From NCBI GenBank assembly GCA_022510605.1, contig JAFLTB010000014.1, positions 1 through 44,575 of the forward strand: 44,575 nucleotides of DNA. Reading direction: 5' to 3'. Both the position numbers and the translations under genes were made by a program. The stretch comes from Lachnospiraceae bacterium (GTDB lineage: Bacteria; Bacillota; Clostridia; Lachnospirales; Lachnospiraceae). Of this stretch, positions 8,459 to 17,468 are shown piece by piece (position 1 is the first letter of the stretch; every line of letters begins with the position of its first letter). The notes under the pieces were generated by a model. It was not told where the DNA came from, did not search any database, and saw only the letters and a program-made list of their open reading frames with translations.

Positions 8459-9997
8459 ATGAGTTTACTGGAAAAAATGGGTGATGCAGCGGTGCTTGCC
8501 GGCTGTGAGGAGGACATAAAGGCCTTTGATGCCGTAATTGAGAGGCTGCAGGGAAGTAAAACAAAAAATATTGCGGTTCTTGGGGAAGCAAACTGCGGCA
8601 AGACAGAGCTTATAAATATGATAGCGGGAAAAGAGGTCAGGAAACCGACCAAACTTTCTTTGGGAGAAGAACCGTTGATGTTGACATTCAACAGTGGCGA
8701 GTCAAAGCCGGAGTACGAGGTGACAGACATAAAAGATTCCCAATATGAGGAAGCCGGACTTTCATTCTACGAAATTCCAATAGATATGGCGCTGGACAGC
8801 GACTCCGGGCAGGTGCGGCCGATGCTGGAGGAAATGGATGCGGTTATATATATCCTGTCGGCAGTCACGCCTATGACCGCTTTGGACGTAGCTAATATAG
8901 AGGCGTTTGTGAACAAACTTCCACTTGTTGTATTCATTAGTAAGACGGATTTGCTGGATAGTGAAGAGGATTATCAGTCTACGCTTGAATACATCCAAAA
9001 TGAATTTTCAGATAGGTTCGGCAATACAATCTGTGAATTTTTTGATAACAATCAGGGAGAGGCTGCGGATGCCATAGTTGGCAGCCTGAAGGAAATATCT
9101 CTGGATGAACTTCGGGAATTCCACATAATACGAATTGAGCAGCAGATGAAAAATTTAGTCATTGAAAGACTGAATGAACAGTTGGAGGAATTGGATAAAG
9201 AGAAGAAAAGACGGGAAGAAGAGAAGGCCCGGGGGGATGCTGAATACAGGAAAAAAACTCTTCAGTGGGAAAGTGTACGGGTAAAAATGCTGGAGAAAGA
9301 GCAAAGGGTGATGGAAGAAGCAGAGCAGAAACTGAGTGCTTCAAGTATAAGCGTAAAAAAGGAAATGAAGAAGGAATTAAAAGAGGCATCCAATAAAAAG
9401 GAATGGATGGAACGAAGCATGAAGCATGTTGTGCGGGGCGAGGTGGAAAATGTAGTTGAACGCCTGAACGAGGATATAGAAGACCGGGCAAAGGCAGACG
9501 CCGCATGGCTGGTCAGCGAGGTAAACAGACAGTTTGGCGTGAAAATCCAGGTAGAGGATATTCAATTAAAAGGTACGGCCCGCACCGAGGGAAATCCAGA
9601 GAGCTGCAAGGAGAAGCCGCCGTATCAGAAAGCAATTGTCGCAGCAGGTGCCGGGATTCTTGCCGGTGGAGCGGTTCTGAGCAGTATATCATTGATACCG
9701 ACCTGTATTATTGCCATACCGGCCTCTGTGATTACTTTGACATGTATCAAGGGAAGCATGGATGATTTAGAAAAATATAACAAAAAACTTATCCGGCTGG
9801 TGGAGGATTATTGTGATAAGGTTTTCAACAATCTGTCAAAACAGATTCATGCAGGCATCCGTAAGTACTATGGCAATATTACGGAATGTATAAGGAAGCT
9901 GAGTGTCAGAGACGAAGAAGATGTGGATATGGGAGATATTGATGAGAGACGGGATAAGCTGTCCCAGGCCATTCATCAATTGCAACAGGCCCTTTAA
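8459..9997 (+). CDS. Dynamin-like GTPase 2 with degenerate G3 motif and membrane hairpin
   Basis: The GTPase domain has a P-loop (GEANCGKTELI, near residue 40) and a G4-like FISKTDLL near 160. Where DxxG is expected it reads FYEIPIDM, so switch II is degenerate. A long charged coiled coil follows (LEELDKEKKRREEEKARG and onward). A paired hydrophobic segment near 400-435 (AIVAAGAGILAGGAVLSSIS, then PTCIIAIPASVITLTCI) looks like a membrane hairpin, and a helical tail ends the protein. An in-frame TTG at 8411 would overlap the previous stop, but AAGGAAG at 8444-8450 lies eight bases before the ATG at 8459, which I prefer. With a weak G3 it may bind GTP but hydrolyse it poorly and serve as the partner of the other dynamins. 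Confidence 0.82.
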   Translation: MSLLEKMGDAAVLAGCEEDIKAFDAVIERLQGSKTKNIAVLGEANCGKTELINMIAGKEVRKPTKLSLGEEPLMLTFNSGESKPEYEVTDIKDSQYEEAGLSFYEIPIDMALDSDSGQVRPMLEEMDAVIYILSAVTPMTALDVANIEAFVNKLPLVVFISKTDLLDSEEDYQSTLEYIQNEFSDRFGNTICEFFDNNQGEAADAIVGSLKEISLDELREFHIIRIEQQMKNLVIERLNEQLEELDKEKKRREEEKARGDAEYRKKTLQWESVRVKMLEKEQRVMEEAEQKLSASSISVKKEMKKELKEASNKKEWMERSMKHVVRGEVENVVERLNEDIEDRAKADAAWLVSEVNRQFGVKIQVEDIQLKGTARTEGNPESCKEKPPYQKAIVAAGAGILAGGAVLSSISLIPTCIIAIPASVITLTCIKGSMDDLEKYNKKLIRLVEDYCDKVFNNLSKQIHAGIRKYYGNITECIRKLSVRDEEDVDMGDIDERRDKLSQAIHQLQQAL

Positions 9998-10038
9998 CAT
10001 TTTTTATAAAAAACAGAGAGAAAGGAAGGATAAGAAAA

Positions 10039-12036
10039 ATGATTAGTACAAAATCGTTTAAAGAAGTTATGGAAAAAATTCACCAGAAGGTGAGCGAGGA
10101 GAAGGAACTTCTTGTGAAAAATGGTGTGTCTGTCAAGGGAACATCGGAAAATGAGGATATTGACGTTCTGCTCCGAAGAACCAAAGACACTTCCTTTAAA
10201 GTTCTTGTTATGGGAAGATTCAGTTCGGGAAAGTCTGCCTTTATTAATGTTCTTTTGGGCGAAAAACTCCTGCCGGAAGGCGCTATGCCGATGACGGCTC
10301 TTATAACGGAGATATATTATGGCGAGGAGAAGAAGGTGATTATGTTCCCGAAAGAGGGGCAGTGGCCGGACGGAGATGAGCCCTTTGAGATTGAACCGAA
10401 GCTTTCCGAGATAAAAAAATTCTCAACAATTAACAATAAGTCCGGCATGAACAAAAAAGAGGCAAACAGGGTGGATTCCTGCTTTGAGAAGATGATTGTT
10501 TACTGGCCCCTTGACATATTGAAGGAAGGCGTATCCATTGTGGACTCGCCGGGAACGGACGACCCGTACTCCAATGATTATATTGTGGAGGAATATGTGC
10601 CTAAGGCAGATGCCATATTATACTGCATTAACGGTACCAACGCATATTGTGCGGGAGATAAGAGGACTCTTGAGCGAATGAACAGTATTGGGTTTGACAA
10701 TCCCATTATTGTCACCTCTTATTTTGATGTGGTAACAGATGGAATGGAGCCGGATGAAATACAGGATTTTATCGACACCTCCTACCAGTCCTTTTATTCA
10801 AACCATACAGAGAAAAAATACTGCCATTATGTAAATTCCAAACTGGGTATGCAGGGTAAAATTGAAAATAAGCAATCGGATCTGGTGGATTCCGGATATT
10901 TTGAACTGGAAAAGGTTTTGAGCCAGTTTTTGACAGAGAATAAAGGAAAGGCCAAGATTGCTGGTGTAACAGCGGCAGTCAGACAATTCAATGAGGGACA
11001 GAAAAAACGGCTGAATGGTGTAATATCCAATCTCGACAGACCGCTGGAGGACTTTAACAAACGTGTGGAGGAGGCCAAAGCACGTCTGGAACAGGCAGAA
11101 CTGCAGGGAGAACTTCTGATACGGGAATTCAAGATTGGATTGAAGGAGCCAAAAGAGAAGGTGGCGAACGAACTGATGCCACAGCTCTATCAGGATCTTT
11201 ATGATAATATAAATCTGGATGATTTTGAACCCGACACCAATTTTACCATGTGGCATCCGAAGGAAAGCAGTGCCCAGATAGCAGATGAGTGCAGCAAGGA
11301 GCTTGAGATAAGGAATAAACAGTATGTATCAGACTGGAATAAAAGGGTTTTGCAGCCGATGGTGACAGAATCCTTTAAAGAGATTGTATCCAAAATGCAA
11401 AATCAATTCGATGCCTTTGAATCGGATATAGAGGAAGCCAATCTTACCCTTGAGACAGGAGGCGTTCATGTCGACACAGAGGTCAAGACGGGGACACGCG
11501 TTGCTATGGTAGCCTATGCGCTGGTGACAGGAGACTGGCTTACGGCTCTTATGGGCGGTGTTTTTGGTATGGCAGCCTTTGGAAGAACAATGGCCTGCGA
11601 GTTTGCCGCGGGTCTGGTGGTGGGTATTATAGCTTTATTTACCCCTGTGGGGCTGGCGACAATAGTTATTGCAGCGATTGGCGGACTGATTGGCGGTTTG
11701 GCATGGAATGCCTCCAAAGCGGCTCAATCCGTTAAAAATAACGCGGTCAAAGCAATGCGCGAATCCCTAAGCGAAAATAAAGAAAAAATCATTGTGGAAG
11801 CGACAAAAAAGTGTACAGAGATTTTTGACAAACAGGTCGAGACATTGAAGCAGGCCATTGATGATGATATTGAAGAAGTACGTGAAAATATCGAGATTAT
11901 TAAAGAAGAAAGAAAAACGAACGAGGCAAAGATAAACAACCGCAAGGAAGAGCTCTCCGGGCTGGAAAAATTCATTGACAGTGTGGATGAGGAAATGGTA
12001 CGCATAAGGAAAGAACTGGATATCCGGCAGGATTGA
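10039..12036 (+). CDS. Dynamin-like GTPase 3 with C-terminal membrane segment
   Basis: This 665-residue protein has a P-loop GRFSSGKSAF (about 59-68), a Thr in switch I (MPMTALITEIYYG) and G3 DSPGTDDPYS near 173. The expected G4 reads TSYFDVV, a departure from N/T-K-x-D. A long helical region is followed by a very hydrophobic, Gly/Ala-rich stretch (about 490-565, including GLVVGIIALFTPVGLATIV) that could form two membrane-inserted helices. A coiled-coil tail (EIIKEERKTNEAKINNRKEE) ends it. This is the layout of membrane-inserted bacterial dynamins. It has its own strong ribosome site (AGAGAAAGGAAGG), and the following gene is 22 bases downstream. Confidence 0.87.
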   Translation: MISTKSFKEVMEKIHQKVSEEKELLVKNGVSVKGTSENEDIDVLLRRTKDTSFKVLVMGRFSSGKSAFINVLLGEKLLPEGAMPMTALITEIYYGEEKKVIMFPKEGQWPDGDEPFEIEPKLSEIKKFSTINNKSGMNKKEANRVDSCFEKMIVYWPLDILKEGVSIVDSPGTDDPYSNDYIVEEYVPKADAILYCINGTNAYCAGDKRTLERMNSIGFDNPIIVTSYFDVVTDGMEPDEIQDFIDTSYQSFYSNHTEKKYCHYVNSKLGMQGKIENKQSDLVDSGYFELEKVLSQFLTENKGKAKIAGVTAAVRQFNEGQKKRLNGVISNLDRPLEDFNKRVEEAKARLEQAELQGELLIREFKIGLKEPKEKVANELMPQLYQDLYDNINLDDFEPDTNFTMWHPKESSAQIADECSKELEIRNKQYVSDWNKRVLQPMVTESFKEIVSKMQNQFDAFESDIEEANLTLETGGVHVDTEVKTGTRVAMVAYALVTGDWLTALMGGVFGMAAFGRTMACEFAAGLVVGIIALFTPVGLATIVIAAIGGLIGGLAWNASKAAQSVKNNAVKAMRESLSENKEKIIVEATKKCTEIFDKQVETLKQAIDDDIEEVRENIEIIKEERKTNEAKINNRKEELSGLEKFIDSVDEEMVRIRKELDIRQD

Positions 12037-12058
12037 CGCGCAATGGGAGAATCATAAA

Positions 12059-12670
12059 ATGACAAACATAAAAGTGAGTTATAACCCTTTTACGAAAGAG
12101 ACAAAAGTTTACAATGAGAAGCATGAAATTGCAGCGGCAGAAAATAAGCTGCATACCTTTTTGAATACCAATGGCTTTTATGACTGTCTGGTGCCGTTTC
12201 GTACCAAGTATGTAATCTGGGAGGGGCTTTTGCCGGAGTTGTTTAATGAGGCAAACGACGATGAATTAAGAATCACATTTGAAGGACGGGAGTCAGACTT
12301 TGCTGTTCTGAAAGAAGCATTTGAGCGCTCAGAAACAGTTGACAATGGGGCGGGGGATGCAAACAAATGGAGTCTGGTGCACATAGGAAATTTTGATGTT
12401 CAGAATCTGCTGGATGAACTACTGGATTTGGCCCAGGTGATTCGGGAAATATGTGAAACGAGAGAAGAACTGAATGAAATAAACCAGAGTATTTCGGGAA
12501 TCAAGAAGGGAGATTACAGCCGGGGCTGTCAGTCGCTGCAAAGGATTTTATCTGCGCATATTCATGGGCTGGAGCAGGAGGATGATAGATACCGTTCAGG
12601 GAAAACAGTTCATCTTGAAATGACAGCCAGTCGTCTGGATGAAATCAGCGCCCGGTTAGAAGAAGGATGA
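12059..12670 (+). CDS. Unknown protein of the dynamin/HerA locus
   Basis: I do not recognise a family for this 203-residue soluble protein. The N-terminal ~95 residues look alpha/beta (IKVSYNPFTKETKVYN, LRITFEGRESDFAVLKEAFE). The second half is mostly charged helix (LLDELLDLAQVIREICETRE, ISGIKKGDYSRGCQSL, MTASRLDEISARLEEG). There is no signal peptide and no membrane helix. Tight packing between the third dynamin and the ATPase gene (13-base gap with AGGAGGTGAG) suggests a subunit or adaptor linking them. The sequence shows no catalytic motif. Confidence 0.8.
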   Translation: MTNIKVSYNPFTKETKVYNEKHEIAAAENKLHTFLNTNGFYDCLVPFRTKYVIWEGLLPELFNEANDDELRITFEGRESDFAVLKEAFERSETVDNGAGDANKWSLVHIGNFDVQNLLDELLDLAQVIREICETREELNEINQSISGIKKGDYSRGCQSLQRILSAHIHGLEQEDDRYRSGKTVHLEMTASRLDEISARLEEG

Positions 12671-12683
12671 AGGAGGTGAGACA

Positions 12684-15600
12684 GTGTCTGAAAAAATGGA
12701 TTTGGCATCGGTAGAGAGCAATGCCAGAGTGCTGGCAAACAGTTTTGACGATGGCATTATTTCTGCTATAAGTATGGCAGACAGTTTTGTCAGAAAGCAG
12801 TATCTGACCGAGTTAAAAGATGCGCAGGTGGTGCCGATTAGCAGTCAGGCGGCACAGATTATGGTTGGGAAAAATGTGAGAATGTTCAAAATAAGGTCGA
12901 TTTCTTATTGCGAGGCAGATGACATTTACAGTAAAATTACCAATCTCTATAATGCGGTTTCGGAATTTAGTGCCAGCCAGATTCTGTTGCTTGACAGTGA
13001 CGGTTACAAGATATCTTTCTATCTTGGCATTTCATGCAATGAGTTGGACAAACTCAGCATGCAGTTTAATACCTTTGAGAGTTCCTTTCTCGGGAATTTT
13101 CCCGGGGGCCGGATAGAAAAGATGAGTATCACGCAAAATGAAGAGTTGTTTGGCAGCATATTTGATGAACCTAACATTAAAATCTCCTCTGTTTCAGCAC
13201 TGACAACGGCAAAAGAGGCTTCCGGTGACAGGATTTATGGTATAGAGCATCTGGTGAATGGCATGTATGGGAAGCCATTTACCATGCTGCTTATATCAGA
13301 TGCCGTTTCAAAGGATGAAATCCGGCGGCAGCGCCAGAGCCTTGAAGCTATGTATACGGAACTGTCTGCCTTCCGTGAATACACGGTTTCCATGAACAAA
13401 AGCGAGTCTGAAGGCCGCACTCAGTCCTTTAATTTTACAAAAAGCGAATCGGTAACAGAAGGAAAAAGTGTAACAGACAGTACCACTTTTGGAAAATCAA
13501 AAAATAAATCCAGTACGGTTTCGGATAATGAGGAAATGCAGCGGAAAAATGCGAAAAACCAGCTGGCGGGAACGGCGTTGTCTCTGGCTGCCATTATTTC
13601 CGGTTTTGGTGCCCCGGTAATCAATGGCGTTGTACAGACAATGAATCCCCTGCAGGGTTTGTTTTATGGAGGAAGTCTTTCCAATGTGATAGGCTCGGCC
13701 CAGACACTGATTAGCGGGGCAGATGCGAGCCGGACCGAGACGACCGGAGAGGGGGAAAACTACAGTATCAGTTTCTCGGAGGCAGAAACCACCTCACAGC
13801 AGAAAGGATTTTCCGCATCCAAGGGGATTTCCGACAGCAGTACGGACACGGTGGGGCGTTCTGTTCAGCTGCAGTATGAGAACAAATCCATTATGGAACT
13901 GCTCAAGGTACTTAGTGCCCGAATCGAAAGGATGCAGCATATAGAGTCAAGGGGAGGCTTTGACTGTGCCGCATATTTTGTGACAGGCGATAATTCCACC
14001 GCACTGACAGTTGCCAACATGTATCGGTCGTTGTTAGGAAGGGGGAACAGTCTGGGACAGAATAATGCAATCAATGTATGGTCGGAGCCCAATATGGTAA
14101 CGGGGCTTTGTGAGTACCTTAAAAGAATGGAACATCCGCTGTTCCATTTTGAGAAAAAGCCGGGATATCCGACTTTTACCGCAAGTTCACTGGTGGCAGT
14201 GGATGAATTTCCGATGTACGCCTCGCTTCCACGGAAGTCATTGAATGGACTGCCGGTTGCGTTACGTGCAGAATTTGCCAGAGATATTATAAGCACAAGT
14301 GACGACGATTCGGACAGAATTGAAATTGGAAATATTTTTCATATGGGAAAGACAGAAGTCAATAAGGTTTTTATATCCAAAAATGATTTGAGCGGCCATA
14401 TGTTTGTCTGTGGCTCTACCGGTATGGGAAAATCCAATTTCTGTTATGGTCTTATTGATGCCCTGCATAAAAAAGATGTCAGGTTCATGGTGATTGAGCC
14501 AGCTAAGGGCGAGTACCGCCATGTATTTGGAGGCTGTGAGGATGTTCTTACATTTGGTACAAACCCTAATCTGGCGCCGTTATTGAAGATTAATCCTTTT
14601 TCCTTTCCGAAAGGCATCCATGTTAACGAGCATATCAGCCGGTTATTGGAGATATTTAACTCCTGCTGGCCTATGTATGCGGCTATGCCGGAGGTCATGA
14701 AGGAGGGCATTGAGACTATTTACAAAAGGTGTGGATATGACTTGATTACCGGCAGGCTGTATGGTCAATCTGGCAGGGATACTAAAAGAAAATTTCCAAC
14801 CTTTGCTGATTTACTGAATATCCTGCCGGATATTATAAAAAGTTCTGAATTTTCGGGGGAGGTAAAAGGCAATTATATTGGCTCTCTGGTTACCCGGGTC
14901 AAGTCTCTTACGGATGGATTATACGGCTGTATATTTACGGAGAATGAAATAGATAACCGCACTTTATTTGAAGAAAATGTTCTGGTTGATTTGAGCCGTG
15001 TGGGTTTTGGAGAGATGAAGGCGCTGATTATGGGCGTGATGGTGATGAAACTGCAGGAATACCGGATGTGTACCGCTGAGATGAATACACCATTATCCCA
15101 TGTCACCGTATTGGAAGAGGCACACCATCTGTTGAAATCCAATACGTCTTCCAGTGCAGAGGGTGTTAATCTACGGGCCATGTCACTGGAAATGATAACG
15201 AATGCGATTGCTGAAATGCGTACCTATGGTGAAGGATTTATTATTGCTGACCAGTCACCGGCCATGATGGATTTGTCTGTTATTCGTAATACAAATACAA
15301 AGGTTGTGTTCAAACTGCCGGAAAATTCAGACCGTGTGGCAGTGGGAAGTGCCATGTCTCTTTCCGATGTCCGGATTAATGAATTATCACGACTGGAAAG
15401 AGGAGTAGCCGCAATTTATCAAAGTAACTGGGATAATGCTGTTTTATCGAAAATCCGGTATTTTGACAGCGGGAATTTCAAGCCATACATATATGATGCG
15501 CCGCCGGAGCAGGCCAGCAGCCGCGAGGTTTGTTCCCAGTTGCTGGCTATTCTGCTGAGAGGCAGACTTTCAGAAGAGGAAGAGTCTTCGCTGGATGCTG

Positions 15601-15977
15601 GTTTCTGTGATAAATTGTTGTCGAATTCTACGTATGCTGGAGGTGATTTAGAAGAGTATCTGGCTCTGATACGCCGGTACATGCAGAATGACGGGTGCGA
15701 GTTCTCCTTTGCTCAAATCTGCCGATACATAGACAGGATGATTCATAGCCGAAAACTGTTACACGAGTGCGGAAGTATGGAGCAGTTAGCCCAATGGGAT
15801 GCCAGGGCAAGGGCGTATATAAATAAAATAGTGGATTTGACAGAGGATGAGATGACGGAACTGATTATTATATGTATCAATATCCAGGTAAGCAGGAATG
15901 TTGAATTAAGAAAAATGTATTTTCGCTATTTTGCATACTGCCGGAGAACAAAAAAGGGAAAAGATAAAGCACAATAG
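12684..15977 (+). CDS. HerA/DUF87-type ATPase with long N-terminal region and Ser-rich segment
   Basis: This 1097-residue protein is the largest in the locus. The C-terminal half is a RecA-like HerA/VirB4-class motor. Walker A is GSTGMGKSNF (about 577), IEPAKGEYRHVFGG follows as in HerA-type ATPases, and Walker B is VTVLEEAHHLL (about 808). A later FIIADQSPAMMDLSVIRN resembles the HerA sensor region. The N-terminal half is unfamiliar. It has an alpha/beta start, a stretch dense in Ser/Thr (about 235-285: ESEGRTQSFNFTKSESVTEG), a hydrophobic segment (AGTALSLAAIISGFGAPVIN), then a second Ser-rich part. The hydrophobic segment could touch the membrane, and the Ser/Thr-rich stretches are natural kinase targets. 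GTG start, AGGAGGTGAG just upstream. HerA motors pump DNA or drive export; which applies here is unknown. Confidence 0.85.
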   Translation: MSEKMDLASVESNARVLANSFDDGIISAISMADSFVRKQYLTELKDAQVVPISSQAAQIMVGKNVRMFKIRSISYCEADDIYSKITNLYNAVSEFSASQILLLDSDGYKISFYLGISCNELDKLSMQFNTFESSFLGNFPGGRIEKMSITQNEELFGSIFDEPNIKISSVSALTTAKEASGDRIYGIEHLVNGMYGKPFTMLLISDAVSKDEIRRQRQSLEAMYTELSAFREYTVSMNKSESEGRTQSFNFTKSESVTEGKSVTDSTTFGKSKNKSSTVSDNEEMQRKNAKNQLAGTALSLAAIISGFGAPVINGVVQTMNPLQGLFYGGSLSNVIGSAQTLISGADASRTETTGEGENYSISFSEAETTSQQKGFSASKGISDSSTDTVGRSVQLQYENKSIMELLKVLSARIERMQHIESRGGFDCAAYFVTGDNSTALTVANMYRSLLGRGNSLGQNNAINVWSEPNMVTGLCEYLKRMEHPLFHFEKKPGYPTFTASSLVAVDEFPMYASLPRKSLNGLPVALRAEFARDIISTSDDDSDRIEIGNIFHMGKTEVNKVFISKNDLSGHMFVCGSTGMGKSNFCYGLIDALHKKDVRFMVIEPAKGEYRHVFGGCEDVLTFGTNPNLAPLLKINPFSFPKGIHVNEHISRLLEIFNSCWPMYAAMPEVMKEGIETIYKRCGYDLITGRLYGQSGRDTKRKFPTFADLLNILPDIIKSSEFSGEVKGNYIGSLVTRVKSLTDGLYGCIFTENEIDNRTLFEENVLVDLSRVGFGEMKALIMGVMVMKLQEYRMCTAEMNTPLSHVTVLEEAHHLLKSNTSSSAEGVNLRAMSLEMITNAIAEMRTYGEGFIIADQSPAMMDLSVIRNTNTKVVFKLPENSDRVAVGSAMSLSDVRINELSRLERGVAAIYQSNWDNAVLSKIRYFDSGNFKPYIYDAPPEQASSREVCSQLLAILLRGRLSEEEESSLDAGFCDKLLSNSTYAGGDLEEYLALIRRYMQNDGCEFSFAQICRYIDRMIHSRKLLHECGSMEQLAQWDARARAYINKIVDLTEDEMTELIIICINIQVSRNVELRKMYFRYFAYCRRTKKGKDKAQ

Positions 15978-15991
15978 AAAGAAGGTATGTT

Positions 15992-16750
15992 ATGATGTTT
16001 ATGGAAGGAATGCAATTGGATGAAGCCATGGAGCCAGTGAATATTACGGAAACCGGAGAAGGAGTCGAAGCCGGCATTGACTATGATGGAATCGGGGAAA
16101 AGATGGTTGATGCGGAAGTCAGGACAGATGTGGAAAACTTTGAGGGGGAAGAGGTGATTGTAATTGGAAATCCATTTGAGGTAGCAGGGAATTTGGATTA
16201 TAAACAAGGGGATAATCCATATGGAGCCCGGGGGGACTGTGGACTGACAAGCTGTTCCAATTTTTTGAATCTCTGCGGAATTGAGGCAACGGAAGATGAT
16301 GTCGTTGGATTTGCCCTTGAAAATGGTCTGTGTGCGAACAATCCATTTGCCTCTCCAGAGCATGTGGGAGGGACAAATGATGCGCAATTAGAGACCATTC
16401 TGGAATGCTATGGCGTAGAGTCCTCTGTCTATTATCCAGATGATTCCCAGGGTTCACTGGAGGGAATCGCCAGTGCTGTTGAGGAAGGACATGCGGTAAT
16501 GATGGGTGTGAACGCTGGATATTTGTGGGATGAACCAGCTTATGTAGATGGTGGTGATGTGAACCATCAGATTACAGTAACCGGTGCCATTAGAGATACG
16601 GAAGGCGAAGTTGTCGGACTGACAATCTGCGACAGCGGAAGAGGTCTGGAGGAAGATAGCTGCAGAGTTCTTTCCATATCAGAACTACAGGATTGTTATG
16701 CAACAGCAGGCGGTGCCTCAGTGATTATTTCAGACGAAGTTGTAAGATAG
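15992..16750 (+). CDS. Papain/C39-like cysteine protease-fold protein
   Basis: This 252-residue acidic protein has a papain-like (C39-type) arrangement. Cys83 sits in YGARGDCGLTSCSNFL at the start of a helix, His192 in DVNHQITVTGAI and Asp214 in TICDSGRG, in the right order and spacing for a Cys-His-Asp triad. The N-terminal ~70 residues are acidic and probably disordered. No signal peptide or transmembrane helix is visible, so it is either cytoplasmic or exported by a leaderless route. It could process a partner, act as a maturation protease, or be cargo/effector of the preceding ATPase. The ATG at 15992 (or 15995) follows GAAGG. It ends 13 bases before the next gene. Confidence 0.72.
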   Translation: MMFMEGMQLDEAMEPVNITETGEGVEAGIDYDGIGEKMVDAEVRTDVENFEGEEVIVIGNPFEVAGNLDYKQGDNPYGARGDCGLTSCSNFLNLCGIEATEDDVVGFALENGLCANNPFASPEHVGGTNDAQLETILECYGVESSVYYPDDSQGSLEGIASAVEEGHAVMMGVNAGYLWDEPAYVDGGDVNHQITVTGAIRDTEGEVVGLTICDSGRGLEEDSCRVLSISELQDCYATAGGASVIISDEVVR

Positions 16751-16763
16751 AGGAGGATCCAAT

Positions 16764-17285
16764 ATGAAAGCAAAAAAGATTAAAAGCATTGACACTATTG
16801 CAGCAATAAAGGTTGCGACAGGAACCAATTTTTCCAAGTCGTTTTATATACCGGTTAAAAAAGGTGATCATATTCTCGATGCAGCATTTTTGTATAGTGC
16901 CGGAAGCCTGTCACAAACCAGACTGCGTCCCAATGCATCAATTATCATTGAGCCAGGTTCAGGCTCTATTCTTGAATACCGAAATTCCTATATCAATGAT
17001 TTTATGGATTCGGCTAAATATCCAATGACATTGGAACTGGATTATTCCGTACCGTCTGCCAAATCTGCAAAGGAGCAGGGTGAACTTGTAAAAACCGTCA
17101 ATGAGTTATATGGGGACATTCGCAAAATGGCCTTTAAGGAAACTTTAAGCGATGCCCAGAAAAAAACTCTTGCGAAATACAATTCTTGCTTTTATAAGGC
17201 AGTTCCTGACTCCTTGGTGCCATTTTATGAAGCCTTGTCACCAGAGTTCTTTCAATGGATGAAAGAGATGATTACTCTGCAATAA
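16764..17285 (+). CDS. Unknown protein, last gene of the locus
   Basis: This 173-residue protein belongs to no family I recognise. The first ~100 residues look beta-rich (FYIPVKKGDHILDAAFLYS, NASIIIEPGSGSILEYRNS, YPMTLELDYSVP) and the rest helical (KEQGELVKTVNELYGDIRKM, LSPEFFQWMKEMI). There is no signal peptide, no membrane segment and no Cys cluster. It follows the C39-like gene by 13 bases with GAGGAGG, so it is probably its partner: an inhibitor, substrate or immunity-like protein are possibilities, none shown by sequence. The stop codon overlaps a reading frame that continues into a degraded HD-domain fragment. Confidence 0.78.
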   Translation: MKAKKIKSIDTIAAIKVATGTNFSKSFYIPVKKGDHILDAAFLYSAGSLSQTRLRPNASIIIEPGSGSILEYRNSYINDFMDSAKYPMTLELDYSVPSAKSAKEQGELVKTVNELYGDIRKMAFKETLSDAQKKTLAKYNSCFYKAVPDSLVPFYEALSPEFFQWMKEMITLQ

Positions 17286-17290
17286 GAGAT

Positions 17291-17416
17291 AAAGATTTGA
17301 AAAACAAAGCCCTGAGTCTTGGGATTCGGGATGATGAAGTGATTGCCACCATCCTTCTGCATGATGTATGTGAAGACTGCGGGGAAAAGGGCGGCCGCCG
17401 TCCTGGAATAAGTTGA
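17291..17416 (+). pseudogene. Remnant of an HD-domain phosphohydrolase gene
   Basis: In the frame ending at the TGA inside the next promoter, the DNA reads RDKDLKNKALSLGIRDDEV followed by IATILLHDVCEDCG. This is the HD-motif segment (LLHDVxED) of (p)ppGpp hydrolase-type HD proteins. After CEDCG it turns into a non-family tail (EKGGRRPGIS) and stops. No start codon, no upstream half and no downstream catalytic part remain, so it is an internal fragment of about 40 codons. It sits right at the end of the accessory locus. Confidence 0.6.
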
Positions 17417-17441
17417 CAAAAGGGCGGGGGAAGGCTATACT
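17413..17441 (+). promoter_or_regulatory. Sigma-A-type promoter for the small membrane protein pair
   Basis: TTGACA at 17413-17418, a 17-base spacer and TATACT at 17436-17441. The ribosome site AAGGAGG follows at 17453-17459. This starts a new transcription unit after the accessory locus. Confidence 0.8.
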
Positions 17442-17468
17442 GAAAGAAATGCAAGGAGGATGATGTAT

